In this document: positions 1 through 7,274 of the stretch, in pieces | How positions within the stretch are numbered: position 1 is the first letter of the stretch | Layout of the letters: each line of letters opens with the position of its first letter | NCBI GenBank assembly: GCA_903873295.1 | Contig: CAIQNV010000065.1 | Coordinates: 1 to 39,868, forward strand | Direction: 5' to 3' | Length of the DNA: 39,868 nucleotides | Source: an uncultured Elusimicrobia bacterium | GTDB taxonomy: Bacteria; Elusimicrobiota; Elusimicrobia; Elusimicrobiales; UBA9959 | Program-made: the position numbers and the translations under genes | Notes under the pieces: model-generated | The model's database searches: none | What the model was told of the DNA's origin: nothing | What the model saw: the letters and a program-made list of their open reading frames with translations, nothing else

Positions 1-109
1 AGGCGGGGGAAACCGACGCAAGGGTTTCCTCGGCCCGGGTGAGCAGGGCAATCCCCCGGCCGCCCGGAATTCACATCCCGCTAGCCGTTACCCCCCCGCA
101 GCTAAAACC

Positions 110-1453
110 TTACTTCGCCGCGCGGACGCGGATCTTAAAACCTTCCACCGCGGTCACTTCCACATGGGCGCCAGCGGGGAGATCGCCGGAAACGCTCTCG
201 GCGTCCCACAGCTCCCCCTCCACCAGCACCTTGCCGCCGGGAGCGAGGGCCGTCTTGGCCAGACCCCTCTTCCCGGCCAGACTCTCAATGCCCGTGACGA
301 CCGTCCGCAGCTGCGCGCGCAGCGCTATGAACGCCACCGCCGCCACCACCGCGATAAGCCCTATGACCGTGGAAAGAAGCATATTCAGGGAAACAAAAAG
401 CCCTCCCATTGAAGGCTGATTGAACAACATCAGCCCGCCCAGCAGGATCGAAGCCGCCCCCGCCAGCGTAAGCAGACCGTAGCTTATAACCTTGATCTCG
501 GCGACAAAGAACACGAAGCCCAGCAGTATCAGCGCGATCCCGGCAAAGTTAACCGACAGCGTCTGAAAAGAGTAGAAAGCCATAACCAGCGACACCGCCC
601 CGACTACGCCGGGCAGTATCAGCCCCGGGCTGTAAAGCTCTATAAAAAGCCCCGCCGCGCCAAGGCTCATAAGTATCATCGCAATGTCGGGGTCGGTTAT
701 CGTCGCCAGGAACTTCTGCCTGCGCGTCTGCCTGAAATATTCCGCCTTAGCGCCGGCGGCGCGCAGCGTGCCGAAATCCCCCGCCTTGCGCCCGTCGGCT
801 TTGAGCAGAAAATCGCTCATATCCGCGGCCACATAATCCGCCACGCCGGTCTTCACTGCCTCCTCCGCCGAAATAGAATCGCTTTTAGCGACGGCTTTCA
901 TAGCCCACTCCGCGTTGCGCCCGGTCTTCTGGGCGATCGATTTAATGTAGGCGGAGGCGTCGTTGAGGACTTTTTCCTCCATCGGCTCCTTTTTCTTATC
1001 GTCCTTGCCGCCCAGCCCGAGCGGGATAGCGCCCATCATCACCGGGTGCGCCGCGCCTATGTTGGTCCCCGGCGCCATAGCCACCAGCGGGGAAGCCATG
1101 GAAATAAAAACCCCGGCCGAAGCCGCGCGCGCCCCCTGCGGCGAGATATAAACCGCCACCGGCTTTTGCGAGGCCAGCATCTTTTTTATGATCACCCGCA
1201 TGGAGGAATCCAGGCCGCCCGGAGTATCCAGCGCTATCACCAGCAGATCAGCCCCGCCGGCCCCGTTGACCTTGTCCACCGCGCCGGAGATAAATTCGGC
1301 CGCGGCCGGAGTTATCACGCCCGAATAAGGCGCCACCAGCACGGTCCTGACCTCGTATATTTTCTCCGCCTTCGCTTCTTTCGCGCGTCCGGCGGCGAAA
1401 GCGCAGGTGGCGCAGAGAAGAACGGCGGCGGCGGAAAACGTTTTTATTTTCAT
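110..1453 (-). CDS. NfeD-family membrane-bound serine protease (ClpP-class)
   Basis: A 447-residue protein with the full long-NfeD architecture. A signal peptide (about residues 1-21) leads into a ClpP/crotonase-type protease domain. The likely catalytic serine is Ser112 in the A-A-S-A-G motif, and the likely general base is Lys171 in the Tyr-Ile-Lys-Ser stretch, matching the Ser/Lys dyad known from archaeal PH1510. A block of hydrophobic segments (about 255-380) follows, then a C-terminal OB-fold NfeD domain of about 60 residues. Proteins of this family cleave membrane-associated substrates such as stomatin/slipin tails and act in membrane quality control. A slipin partner would be expected nearby; none is in the window, but the gene's downstream side is cut by the window start. 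The start has a GGAG about 8 bases upstream. The gene is divergent from the unknown gene at 1528. Confidence 0.9.
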   Translation of the reverse strand: MKIKTFSAAAVLLCATCAFAAGRAKEAKAEKIYEVRTVLVAPYSGVITPAAAEFISGAVDKVNGAGGADLLVIALDTPGGLDSSMRVIIKKMLASQKPVAVYISPQGARAASAGVFISMASPLVAMAPGTNIGAAHPVMMGAIPLGLGGKDDKKKEPMEEKVLNDASAYIKSIAQKTGRNAEWAMKAVAKSDSISAEEAVKTGVADYVAADMSDFLLKADGRKAGDFGTLRAAGAKAEYFRQTRRQKFLATITDPDIAMILMSLGAAGLFIELYSPGLILPGVVGAVSLVMAFYSFQTLSVNFAGIALILLGFVFFVAEIKVISYGLLTLAGAASILLGGLMLFNQPSMGGLFVSLNMLLSTVIGLIAVVAAVAFIALRAQLRTVVTGIESLAGKRGLAKTALAPGGKVLVEGELWDAESVSGDLPAGAHVEVTAVEGFKIRVRAAK

Positions 1454-1479
1454 AAATAGGCTCCTGGCTCTTCAGGATA

Positions 1480-1485
1480 ATTATA
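1480..1485 (-). promoter_or_regulatory. Candidate -10 box of the NfeD gene
   Basis: Read on the minus strand this is a perfect TATAAT, 26 bases before the NfeD start codon. No convincing -35 hexamer lies 16-18 bases further upstream. Confidence 0.4.
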
Positions 1486-1515
1486 CATTTTGAAGCGGGG
1501 CGAGGGCCGATTTGT

Positions 1516-1521
1516 TAGAAT
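1516..1521 (+). promoter_or_regulatory. Candidate -10 box, possibly leaderless start of the 1528 gene
   Basis: TAGAAT lies exactly six bases before the ATG at 1528, and there is no good Shine-Dalgarno sequence. Transcription would begin at or next to the start codon. See the finding on six-base spacing. Confidence 0.4.
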
Positions 1522-1527
1522 AAAGAC

Positions 1528-2334
1528 ATGCCTTTTATGCTGATAACCGCGGGGGAAAGAGCGCCGGAGTTCTCCGCGCTGGAGCAGGTGCTGGGCGCCG
1601 CCTTTAAACTGGACCGCGCCACGGCGGCCGCGGCCGCCCGCCATTGCTGGGGCGTCCTGGGACAAAACCTGGACGAAACAGCCGCCGAAGACCTGGCCGT
1701 ACGCTGCGCGGACTTCGGGATACAAACCCTGAAGCTCCCCTGCCCGCAGCCTCCCCTGCCCACGGCGGAAAAAGTTAAAAAAGTGGTTTTCCCGCAGGAC
1801 CGGCCTGAGGAAAAAACCGGCGCGGCCTTGTTCACCGGGGGCGCGGGCGTGTCCGCCGCGGCCGGCCCGGGAGACATCGCGGTACTTGCCGCCGCCCCCA
1901 TAAAGGAAGAGACCCTGCGTACCGTTAAAACAACGGAGGGACCTTCGGGCCAGGAGAAAGCCGTAAGGCTCGGCATAATGACCGTAACCGGGCTGCCCAT
2001 AGGCCTGGGAAAAAGCCGGGAAGTAACTAAAGAGGTAAAAAGCTCCGACCTGTCTTTTTACCTGGACATAGTCCTGAGCGCCGGCCGGCGGCTGCGCCTG
2101 ACCTCGGGGGATTTTGATTTTTCCTGCCTGAAGGAAAAGAAAACCTATTCCAGCCAGCTGAATTTCCGCCTGCTCTGCGCCGAGCTAGCGGCCTTCGCCC
2201 CCGCGGCCTTCAAGAGCGCCGGCCTGCGGGCGATACTGGAGGCGAGACCCCTCGCCCTCATCCCTTACGATTCGCTGGCGGACCTGGAAAAAGAAACGCT
2301 GCGCCTGGTCCTGGCGAAGCGGGCTGACGCATAA
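1528..2334 (+). CDS. Hypothetical cytoplasmic protein
   Basis: A 268-residue protein I do not recognise. It has no signal peptide or membrane segment. The first 80 residues are alanine-rich and helical, with the rhythm of two short helix pairs ending in Phe-Gly-Ile-Gln-Thr. This faintly resembles small alpha/beta adaptor folds of the ClpS/L7-L12 type, but I would not assign it. A proline-rich linker (about 70-80) and a low-complexity Ala/Gly stretch (about 105-125) separate it from a more ordered C-terminal half (about 150-268). It stands alone on its strand, divergent from the NfeD gene and convergent with the receiver gene at 2383. Codon usage matches its neighbours, so it looks like a genuine gene. 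Confidence 0.7.
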   Translation: MPFMLITAGERAPEFSALEQVLGAAFKLDRATAAAAARHCWGVLGQNLDETAAEDLAVRCADFGIQTLKLPCPQPPLPTAEKVKKVVFPQDRPEEKTGAALFTGGAGVSAAAGPGDIAVLAAAPIKEETLRTVKTTEGPSGQEKAVRLGIMTVTGLPIGLGKSREVTKEVKSSDLSFYLDIVLSAGRRLRLTSGDFDFSCLKEKKTYSSQLNFRLLCAELAAFAPAAFKSAGLRAILEARPLALIPYDSLADLEKETLRLVLAKRADA

Positions 2335-2356
2335 AAAATGGCCGCGTTAAGCGGCC
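2332..2356 (-). terminator. Rho-independent terminator of the 2383-2736 receiver gene
   Basis: Read on the minus strand, a perfect GGCCGC/GCGGCC stem with a 5-base loop is followed by ATTTTTTAT. It lies 27 bases past the receiver stop and overlaps the stop codon of the convergent gene ending at 2334. Confidence 0.65.
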
Positions 2357-2382
2357 GGCCGGGGCTGATTCAGAAAAAACGG

Positions 2383-2736
2383 CTAACCAAGAGCTTTAGT
2401 TACCGCCTCCATGAACTTCTCAACCTGGAAAGGTTTTTCGATATAGTTCAGCACTCCCTCCCGGGCAAGCTTTTTCGCGGCGTCGGGCGCCCCGGTCACC
2501 AAAATGCTCCTGGCGCCGGCCTTCGCTTCGTTGAAGATCTTTATCAGCTCCGTGCCCAGCCCGTCGGGAAAAGTAAAATCCGTGATCAGCAGGTCATAAT
2601 CGTTCCCGCGCAGCAGACTTGATGCCTCGGCAAAAGTTTCTGCCGTGGAAATGGAGTAGCCCTTCCCTGAGAAGAGGCGGGAATAGAGGCGCAGGATCGA
2701 AGTGTCGTCGTCCGCTATCAGAATGTTTACGGGCAT
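2383..2736 (-). CDS. Single-domain response regulator (receiver only)
   Basis: A 117-residue CheY-like receiver domain with no output domain. The acidic pocket is Asp9-Asp10-Asp11, the phosphoacceptor is Asp53 (in Ile-Thr-Asp-Phe), the switch Thr is Thr81 (Leu-Val-Thr-Gly-Ala) and the conserved Lys is Lys101 (Glu-Lys-Pro-Phe). All key residues are present, so it should accept phosphate from a histidine kinase. No kinase is in the window. Such stand-alone receivers usually act by protein contact, in phosphorelays or motility control. It is monocistronic, with its own terminator, and a palindrome plus a hairpin lie in its upstream region. Confidence 0.9.
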   Translation of the reverse strand: MPVNILIADDDTSILRLYSRLFSGKGYSISTAETFAEASSLLRGNDYDLLITDFTFPDGLGTELIKIFNEAKAGARSILVTGAPDAAKKLAREGVLNYIEKPFQVEKFMEAVTKALG

Positions 2737-2774
2737 GGTCGGCCTTTTACAGACTTAACCGCATGCCCCCTGTA

Positions 2775-2793
2775 AGCCCGTCCGGCACGGGCT
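2775..2793. other. Hairpin upstream of the 2383-2736 receiver gene
   Basis: AGCCCGT and ACGGGCT form a perfect 7-bp stem around a CCGGC loop. It lies 39 bases upstream of the receiver's start codon and could sit in its 5' leader. There is no T-run after it, so it is not an obvious terminator. Confidence 0.45.
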
Positions 2794-2808
2794 CCTCACC
2801 TGCTAAGA

Positions 2809-2826
2809 GTGTAACTTAAGTTACAC
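2809..2826. promoter_or_regulatory. Perfect 18-bp palindrome, candidate operator between divergent genes
   Basis: GTGTAACTT joined to AAGTTACAC is a perfect palindrome with no spacer. It lies in the 179-bp region between the divergent receiver gene (start 2736) and GT-C/TPR gene (start 2916), where a dimeric repressor or activator could control one or both. I recognise no specific regulator family from it. Confidence 0.5.
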
Positions 2827-2903
2827 CCGCCGATAAGAGGCGCAGGACCCACGGGCCCGGAGTTATTGGACCTACTCCCGCGTAGGCCCTCCGCGATAAT
2901 TGA

Positions 2904-2909
2904 TAAAAT
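2904..2909 (+). promoter_or_regulatory. Candidate -10 box, possibly leaderless start of the 2916 gene
   Basis: TAAAAT lies exactly six bases before the GTG start at 2916. There is no Shine-Dalgarno sequence. Confidence 0.4.
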
Positions 2910-2915
2910 AACGCC

Positions 2916-4862
2916 GTGGGAAAATTATTCGACCTCCCGGGCAGGCTGAAACCCGGCACTCTTCTTTTGCTGGGGACGGCCGCGGCCTACCTTCCCCTGC
3001 TTTTCCTCCCATTCGTTTTTGACGACGTGCTGTCGGTGCAGAACAACCCGCTGCTCAGGGACCTCTCGAACGCGGCTTATCTTTTTCACCCGGCCTACAC
3101 GCCGGTTTTCAGGAACGAGAGCTTTGAGCCCTTTACTTATCTGGTCCTTATGCCTGCCGGCAAGCTTTGCGGCTGGCAGCCCTGGGGCTTCCACGCGCTC
3201 TCGCTGCTGGCCCACGCCGCCTGCGCCTGGCTGGTTTACCGGCTGGCGCTGCTCCTGCTGGGCGAAGAAAAGCCGGCGCTGCTGGCCGGGGCCTTCTTCG
3301 CCCTGCACCCGGCCCAGACCGAGACGCTGGTCGCCGCGCTGTTTTGCGGCACTATTTTTTCCACGCTTTTTTTCCTGGCGGCGCTTTACCGTTTTCTGGA
3401 CGGGGACGGAAGGGAGCCCGCCCGCGGGAAAATACTGACCGGCCTGCTTTTCGGGGTCTCGCTGCTTTTCAAGGAGCGGGCTTTTTCGGGGCTGCTGTTT
3501 TTCTGCCTGCTTCCTTTTTTTCGCCCCGGCGGAGGTTTTAGGGAACTGCGCAGGCGTCTGCCTGAGCTGCTGTCGCTGTTTTTTTTCTGGTCCGCGGCGC
3601 TGCTTTCGCGCCTATTGGCCGCCAGGGGCTCGGGCCTGGGCTTTGAAAACCTGGATCCCGCCTATCTTTTTGCCAGGCTGGCGGCGTACGCTAAAATAAT
3701 CATATTGCCTTTCCGGATCTCACCGGTTTACCAAAAGACCTCTCCGGCGCCGGATCTTTTGGGGCTGGCGGCGCTGCTGCTGGCTGGAGGAATTATCCTG
3801 TTTGCCTTTAAATACCGCGGGCGCGGCCGGCGCGGCTATGCCCCGGCCGCTACGGGCGCCGCGCTTTTCTTTATTCTGCTTTTCCCTTACCTGAACTTAC
3901 TGCCGGTAAAGGACTTCGCCGAATACCTTAATGCCGTCTTCGCCTCCAACAGATATCTGTACCTGCCCATGGCCGGCGCTTCCTTAATATTCGCCGCTTT
4001 CGCCTCGGCTTCGGGCGAAATGCTGGCCCGGCGCCCCGGGGGGAAAGCTTTCCATAATGCGGCCGGCGCAGGCGCTCTCGTCCTCTTCCTGCTTCTGGGC
4101 TGGCAGCAGCAGCTCCTCTGGCGGAACGACGAGAGCGTCTGGCTGCGCGCCGCGAGACTAAACCCCGCCAGCCCCTGGGCTAATTATATGCTCGGTTCTT
4201 ATTATCTGCAGCAGGGCCTGCCTGACAAGGCGCTGCCCTGTCTGAATTTGGCGCTATCCCTGAAACCCTCGCGAGGCGTACTGTCCAACGCGCTGGGCGC
4301 GCTGGCCGCGGTCCACCTGCAGAAAGGTGAAATTAAAGAAGGAGAAAGGACGGCGCTTGAAGCGCTCGAGGCCTGGGAATTCAATTACGAGGCCTGGAAC
4401 ACTTACGGCGCTGCTTTGGCGGGCCTGGGGAGACGGGCGGAGGCCGCGGCGGCTTTTGAAAAAGCCGCGGAGGCTGAAATTACCGGCGACGCCCCGCTGG
4501 TAAACCTGGGCAAGGTTTATCTTGAACTGGGAGACACGGCGAAAGCCGCGGAGTCTTTTGAGCGGGCGCTGAAGCGTAATAAACTTTCCGGCACACTGGA
4601 CCTGCTGTGCGGCGCTTACGCCGCCTCCGGCAAACTGAAGGAAGCCGCGGCCGCCTGCCTCGCGTCGCTTGAACTGGAGCCCGCCCGGCCGCCCGCGCTG
4701 CGCAGGCTGGCCAGAATTTACCTGGCGGCGGGGAGGAGTGAGCCGGCGGAGCTGTGCCTGGCCGAGGCTGAAAGGCTGGCCCCGGCGGATCCGGAAACCC
4801 AGGTCCTGTTTAAAAAGCTGCGCGTCCAAACCTCGGCGGCCGCCGGTCAGGATCCGCATTGA
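2916..4862 (+). CDS. TMTC-like GT-C membrane glycosyltransferase with C-terminal TPR repeats
   Basis: A 648-residue integral membrane protein. The N-terminal part (about 1-400) has many hydrophobic segments. It carries the hallmarks of the TMTC/PMT-like GT-C fold: an Asp-Asp pair in the first external loop (Phe-Asp-Asp-Val, about residue 38) and a His-Pro-x-x-Thr-Glu motif (about residue 130). From about residue 410 to 640 there are tetratricopeptide repeats, with recurring Ala-x3-Ala-x3-Phe/Leu patterns. Animal TMTC proteins O-mannosylate secreted proteins using lipid-linked mannose. In bacteria the substrate is unknown, though transfer from a polyprenyl-phosphate sugar is the reasonable inference. 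The start is a GTG with no Shine-Dalgarno sequence. A second GT-C/TPR protein lies at 29118. Confidence 0.82.
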   Translation: MGKLFDLPGRLKPGTLLLLGTAAAYLPLLFLPFVFDDVLSVQNNPLLRDLSNAAYLFHPAYTPVFRNESFEPFTYLVLMPAGKLCGWQPWGFHALSLLAHAACAWLVYRLALLLLGEEKPALLAGAFFALHPAQTETLVAALFCGTIFSTLFFLAALYRFLDGDGREPARGKILTGLLFGVSLLFKERAFSGLLFFCLLPFFRPGGGFRELRRRLPELLSLFFFWSAALLSRLLAARGSGLGFENLDPAYLFARLAAYAKIIILPFRISPVYQKTSPAPDLLGLAALLLAGGIILFAFKYRGRGRRGYAPAATGAALFFILLFPYLNLLPVKDFAEYLNAVFASNRYLYLPMAGASLIFAAFASASGEMLARRPGGKAFHNAAGAGALVLFLLLGWQQQLLWRNDESVWLRAARLNPASPWANYMLGSYYLQQGLPDKALPCLNLALSLKPSRGVLSNALGALAAVHLQKGEIKEGERTALEALEAWEFNYEAWNTYGAALAGLGRRAEAAAAFEKAAEAEITGDAPLVNLGKVYLELGDTAKAAESFERALKRNKLSGTLDLLCGAYAASGKLKEAAAACLASLELEPARPPALRRLARIYLAAGRSEPAELCLAEAERLAPADPETQVLFKKLRVQTSAAAGQDPH

Positions 4863-4930
4863 ACCTGAGCCGGCGTAAAGCAGCCGCGGGCCGGCCATGG
4901 GGTTGCCCTGGAGCCGCTTTGGGGAGGTGA

Positions 4931-4975
4931 GGCCCGGCTTTAGAGCGAAGCATAATTATGCTTCGCGCCCGGGCC
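4931..4975. repeat. Long hairpin with a perfect 22-bp palindromic core
   Basis: The core 4945-4966 is a perfect palindrome: GCGAAGCATAA followed directly by its reverse complement. An outer stem, GGCCCGG (4931-4937) with CCGGGCC (4969-4975), extends it across an asymmetric internal loop of 7 and 2 bases. Confidence 0.65.
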
Positions 4976-4986
4976 GCAAGGGCGGA

Positions 4987-5014
4987 GGCGGTTTTCTGCG
5001 CAAGCAAAACCGCC
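4987..5014. repeat. Perfect 9-bp inverted repeat (hairpin 2)
   Basis: GGCGGTTTT (4987-4995) pairs perfectly with AAAACCGCC (5006-5014) around a 10-base loop. It follows the previous hairpin by 11 bases. Confidence 0.6.
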
Positions 5015-5023
5015 GAGCCGGGA

Positions 5024-5054
5024 CCGCGCAAAACCGCTATGCGGTTTATGCGTG
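5024..5054. repeat. Near-perfect hairpin (hairpin 3)
   Basis: AAACCGC (5031-5037) pairs with GCGGTTT (5041-5047) around a TAT loop. Beyond a one-base bulge, CGCA pairs with TGCG and CC with GG, giving about 13 paired positions with one mismatch. Confidence 0.6.
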
Positions 5055-5059
5055 GCTGG

Positions 5060-5072
5060 CCCCGCTTCGGGG
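5060..5072. repeat. Short hairpin (hairpin 4)
   Basis: CCCCG and CGGGG form a 5-bp stem around a 3-base loop, continuing the hairpin series. Confidence 0.4.
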
Positions 5073-5203
5073 GGAACCGCGCTGGGCTATGCCCGTGCCG
5101 TATCAAGAGCTGTGCTCATCAGACGGCCAAAGGTTCCTGCGCGGCGGAACGAGCAATCCCATGACCGGCCCGTACCCAGGCTAAACCCGGAAGTGCCTTT
5201 TCC

Positions 5204-6601
5204 TTAAGTCTTTTTCGTCCCCAGCAATTCAAAACCTTCGCTGCGCGCGACAAAAGTCGCCGCGGTCAGGTCGCCGGCCACGTTCAGCGTAGTGCGGCAC
5301 ATGTCCAGGAGCCGGTCGACTCCGAGAATGATGGCGATCAGGGCCGGGTTGATGCCGACCATGGCGAGGATGCCGATGAGGAACGGAATAGAGCCCGAAG
5401 GCACGCCGGCCGTCCCGATGCCGCCGAGGATGGCAAGGTAAACCACGGTGAGCTGCTGCGCGAGCGAAAGTTCGACGCCGGCCAGCTGTGCCAGGAACAG
5501 GACCGTCACCCCTTCATAGAGCGCCGTCCCGTTCTGGTTCGCGGTCGCGCCGACCGTCAGCACGAAGCTGTTTATCTCGCGCGGCACGCCCAGATTCTCC
5601 TCGCTCACGCGCAGGGCCGTGGGCAGGGTGGCGTTAGAGGACGAGGTGGAGAACGCGGTAAGAAGCACCGTCCGGATGCGGCGAAAGAAGTCTATCGGAT
5701 TTATCTTTGAAAGAAGGGCGACGGAGAGAGAATACACGCCGAACATATGTATCCCGAGCCCGAGGAGGACGGTCGCTACGAACCAGCCGAGCGCGCCGAG
5801 AAGCTCTATCCCGAAATGCGCGACGTTCGTGAAGATCAGGCAGGCGACCGCGTACGGGGCGAATTTCATCACGATATCGATGATCTTCGTGGTGATGGCA
5901 AAGAGCCCTTCCATGGCCCCCACGAACGGCGCGGCGACCGGCTTCGGCAGAAGCGTCGCCGCGATCCCGACCATCAGCGCGAAGAACATCAGGTGGAGCA
6001 TGTTCGGCGGGTCATTCGAGACCGAGCTCAGGATGTTCCGGGGAACTACGGTTTTCACTGCCGACATTAAAGGCGACTCTTCTTTTGCCGCTTCGGCCCG
6101 CTTCTTCTGCTCTTCAAGCTCCTTTGCCGCCTGGCCGCCGAACTGCCGCTGCATCCTCTCCGCTATCTCCGGGGCTATCCGCTTTCCCGGCTTTATCGTG
6201 TTCGCCAGCCCGAGGCCTATCAATACGGAGATGGCGGAGATCACCAGGCAGTAGGCGAACGACTTATAGCCGATGCGGCCGAGCCTCCGGATGTCGCCGA
6301 TCCCCGCCACGCCCGACACCAGCGAGGAGAAGACCAGCGGCACGACTATCATCAGCAGCAGGTTCAGAAAAAGCTGCCCGACAGGCTCGGTAAAATTCTT
6401 TATGAACCGCTCCAGGTTCCCCGAAGCGCCGGCCGCGTACCGGTTCGCCGCCGCGCCGGCGGCGGCGCCTAGGATAAGCCCGATAAGGATCTTAGTGTGG
6501 AGCGCGGGACCGCGGGGCTTGTCGCGGCTGCGGTCGCCCGGATCGGTGCGCAGCTCCTGCTCAAAGGCGTCGGGACTGAGTGTTTTATTCTTATCGCTCA
6601 T
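5204..6601 (-). CDS. Sodium:dicarboxylate/glutamate symporter (DAACS family)
   Basis: About 465 residues with the conserved DAACS transport core. It contains the serine-rich Ser-Ser-Ser-Asn-Ala-Thr-Leu-Pro hairpin HP1, the Asn-Gln-Asn-Gly-Thr motif in TM7, the Gly-Val-Pro-Ser-Gly-Ser HP2 tip, and the Asp-Arg-x-x-Asp-Met-x-Arg-Thr-x-x-Asn-Val-x-Gly-Asp motif in TM8. These residues bind Na+ and the carboxylates of glutamate, aspartate or C4-dicarboxylates. Charged residues between TM3 and TM4 (about 170-190) form a lysine/glutamate-rich insert. I prefer the ATG at 6601. A longer GTG start at 6652 in the same frame would add a hydrophobic segment not usual for the family. The exact substrate cannot be read from the sequence. 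Confidence 0.92.
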   Translation of the reverse strand: MSDKNKTLSPDAFEQELRTDPGDRSRDKPRGPALHTKILIGLILGAAAGAAANRYAAGASGNLERFIKNFTEPVGQLFLNLLLMIVVPLVFSSLVSGVAGIGDIRRLGRIGYKSFAYCLVISAISVLIGLGLANTIKPGKRIAPEIAERMQRQFGGQAAKELEEQKKRAEAAKEESPLMSAVKTVVPRNILSSVSNDPPNMLHLMFFALMVGIAATLLPKPVAAPFVGAMEGLFAITTKIIDIVMKFAPYAVACLIFTNVAHFGIELLGALGWFVATVLLGLGIHMFGVYSLSVALLSKINPIDFFRRIRTVLLTAFSTSSSNATLPTALRVSEENLGVPREINSFVLTVGATANQNGTALYEGVTVLFLAQLAGVELSLAQQLTVVYLAILGGIGTAGVPSGSIPFLIGILAMVGINPALIAIILGVDRLLDMCRTTLNVAGDLTAATFVARSEGFELLGTKKT

Positions 6602-6719
6602 AAATTTCCAGAGCCCGGCCCCGGCGGCAAGGCATATTATCGCATAAATCACCTCGCCGGCCCAGACCGCAGCCGACAGTATTCGTGTCCGTATTTACGG
6701 GGCACAAGCGTCCCCCTGC

Positions 6720-6749
6720 TTGACAAAACCGGGGGAGGAGTGTTACGCT
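6720..6749 (+). promoter_or_regulatory. Candidate sigma-70 promoter of the 6855 receiver gene
   Basis: A perfect TTGACA (6720-6725) is followed after 18 bases by TACGCT (6744-6749). This predicts a leader of roughly 100 bases, whose end is T-rich, before the receiver start. Confidence 0.4.
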
Positions 6750-6854
6750 ATGTTAGCTAGGGATTTAAACCGGCGTCACGAGAAGCGGCCGCCGCGGTCT
6801 ATGCGGATTTTTTCTTTAACTGTTTTTTTGTTTCAACTATTTACGGGGGCTAAA

Positions 6855-7208
6855 ATGAAAGTACTTATCGTGGATGATAACGCCGGCACCAGGAGCATGA
6901 TCAAGATAGTCATGGAAAAGACCGGGCACGAAGTAGTAGGCGAAGCCTGGGACGGGGAAAGCGCCCTGAAAGCGTTTACCGACCTGCGGCCCGAAGTGGT
7001 GCTCCTGGACGTAATAATGCCGGGCAAATCCGGAGTAGAGGTGCTGGAAGCCATCCGCGCCATAGACAAGGCGGCCAAGGTTATCATGGTGACCGCTATA
7101 GACCAGGACGAGATAAACAGCCAGCTTTTAAGCAAAGGCGCCTCCGCCATAATATATAAACCGTTCGGGTATAACGATTTTGAAAAAACTTTTAAACTCC
7201 TAAAATAG
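6855..7208 (+). CDS. Single-domain response regulator (CheY-like)
   Basis: A 117-residue stand-alone receiver. The acidic residues are Asp7-Asp8, the phosphoacceptor is Asp52 (Leu-Leu-Asp-Val-Ile-Met-Pro), the switch Thr is Thr80 (Met-Val-Thr-Ala) and the Lys is Lys102 (Tyr-Lys-Pro-Phe). The Met-Pro-Gly-Lys-Ser-Gly sequence after Asp52 is close to CheY-type chemotaxis and stator regulators. The start is the ATG at 6855, which has GGGGG about 5 bases upstream; the open frame continues further upstream but that part is non-homologous leader. Its partner kinase is not in the window. Confidence 0.92.
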   Translation: MKVLIVDDNAGTRSMIKIVMEKTGHEVVGEAWDGESALKAFTDLRPEVVLLDVIMPGKSGVEVLEAIRAIDKAAKVIMVTAIDQDEINSQLLSKGASAIIYKPFGYNDFEKTFKLLK

Positions 7209-7274
7209 CTGCGGCGAACAGACTGCAAAAACAGGCACAAAAGCAGAGATATTTTCCTTATCCTTTTCAGTCTT

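Larger units (their letters stand above)
4863..5203. other. Gene-free convergent intergenic region with consecutive hairpins
   Basis: This stretch between two convergent genes contains a series of strong inverted repeats, listed separately. Open frames across it encode Arg/Gly-rich sequence with no domain and overlap in several frames, so I do not call a protein. The hairpin density suggests a structured RNA or a palindromic repeat element. I could not match it to tmRNA, RNase P, SRP, 6S or a riboswitch class by eye. Confidence 0.5.

Noticed and set aside
5101-5160. Hammerhead ribozyme on the minus strand, from a CTGATGA at 5116-5122
   Set aside because: No GAAA core element follows at the right distance and no three-stem arrangement can be drawn.
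4897-5184. Protein-coding frame of 95 codons
   Set aside because: Arg/Gly-rich without any domain, lies across the hairpins, and several overlapping frames are equally open because of base composition.
4863-5203. RNase P RNA, tmRNA or SRP RNA in the hairpin-rich region
   Set aside because: The conserved core sequences of these RNAs are missing on both strands; only vague resemblance of short G+C-rich stretches was seen.
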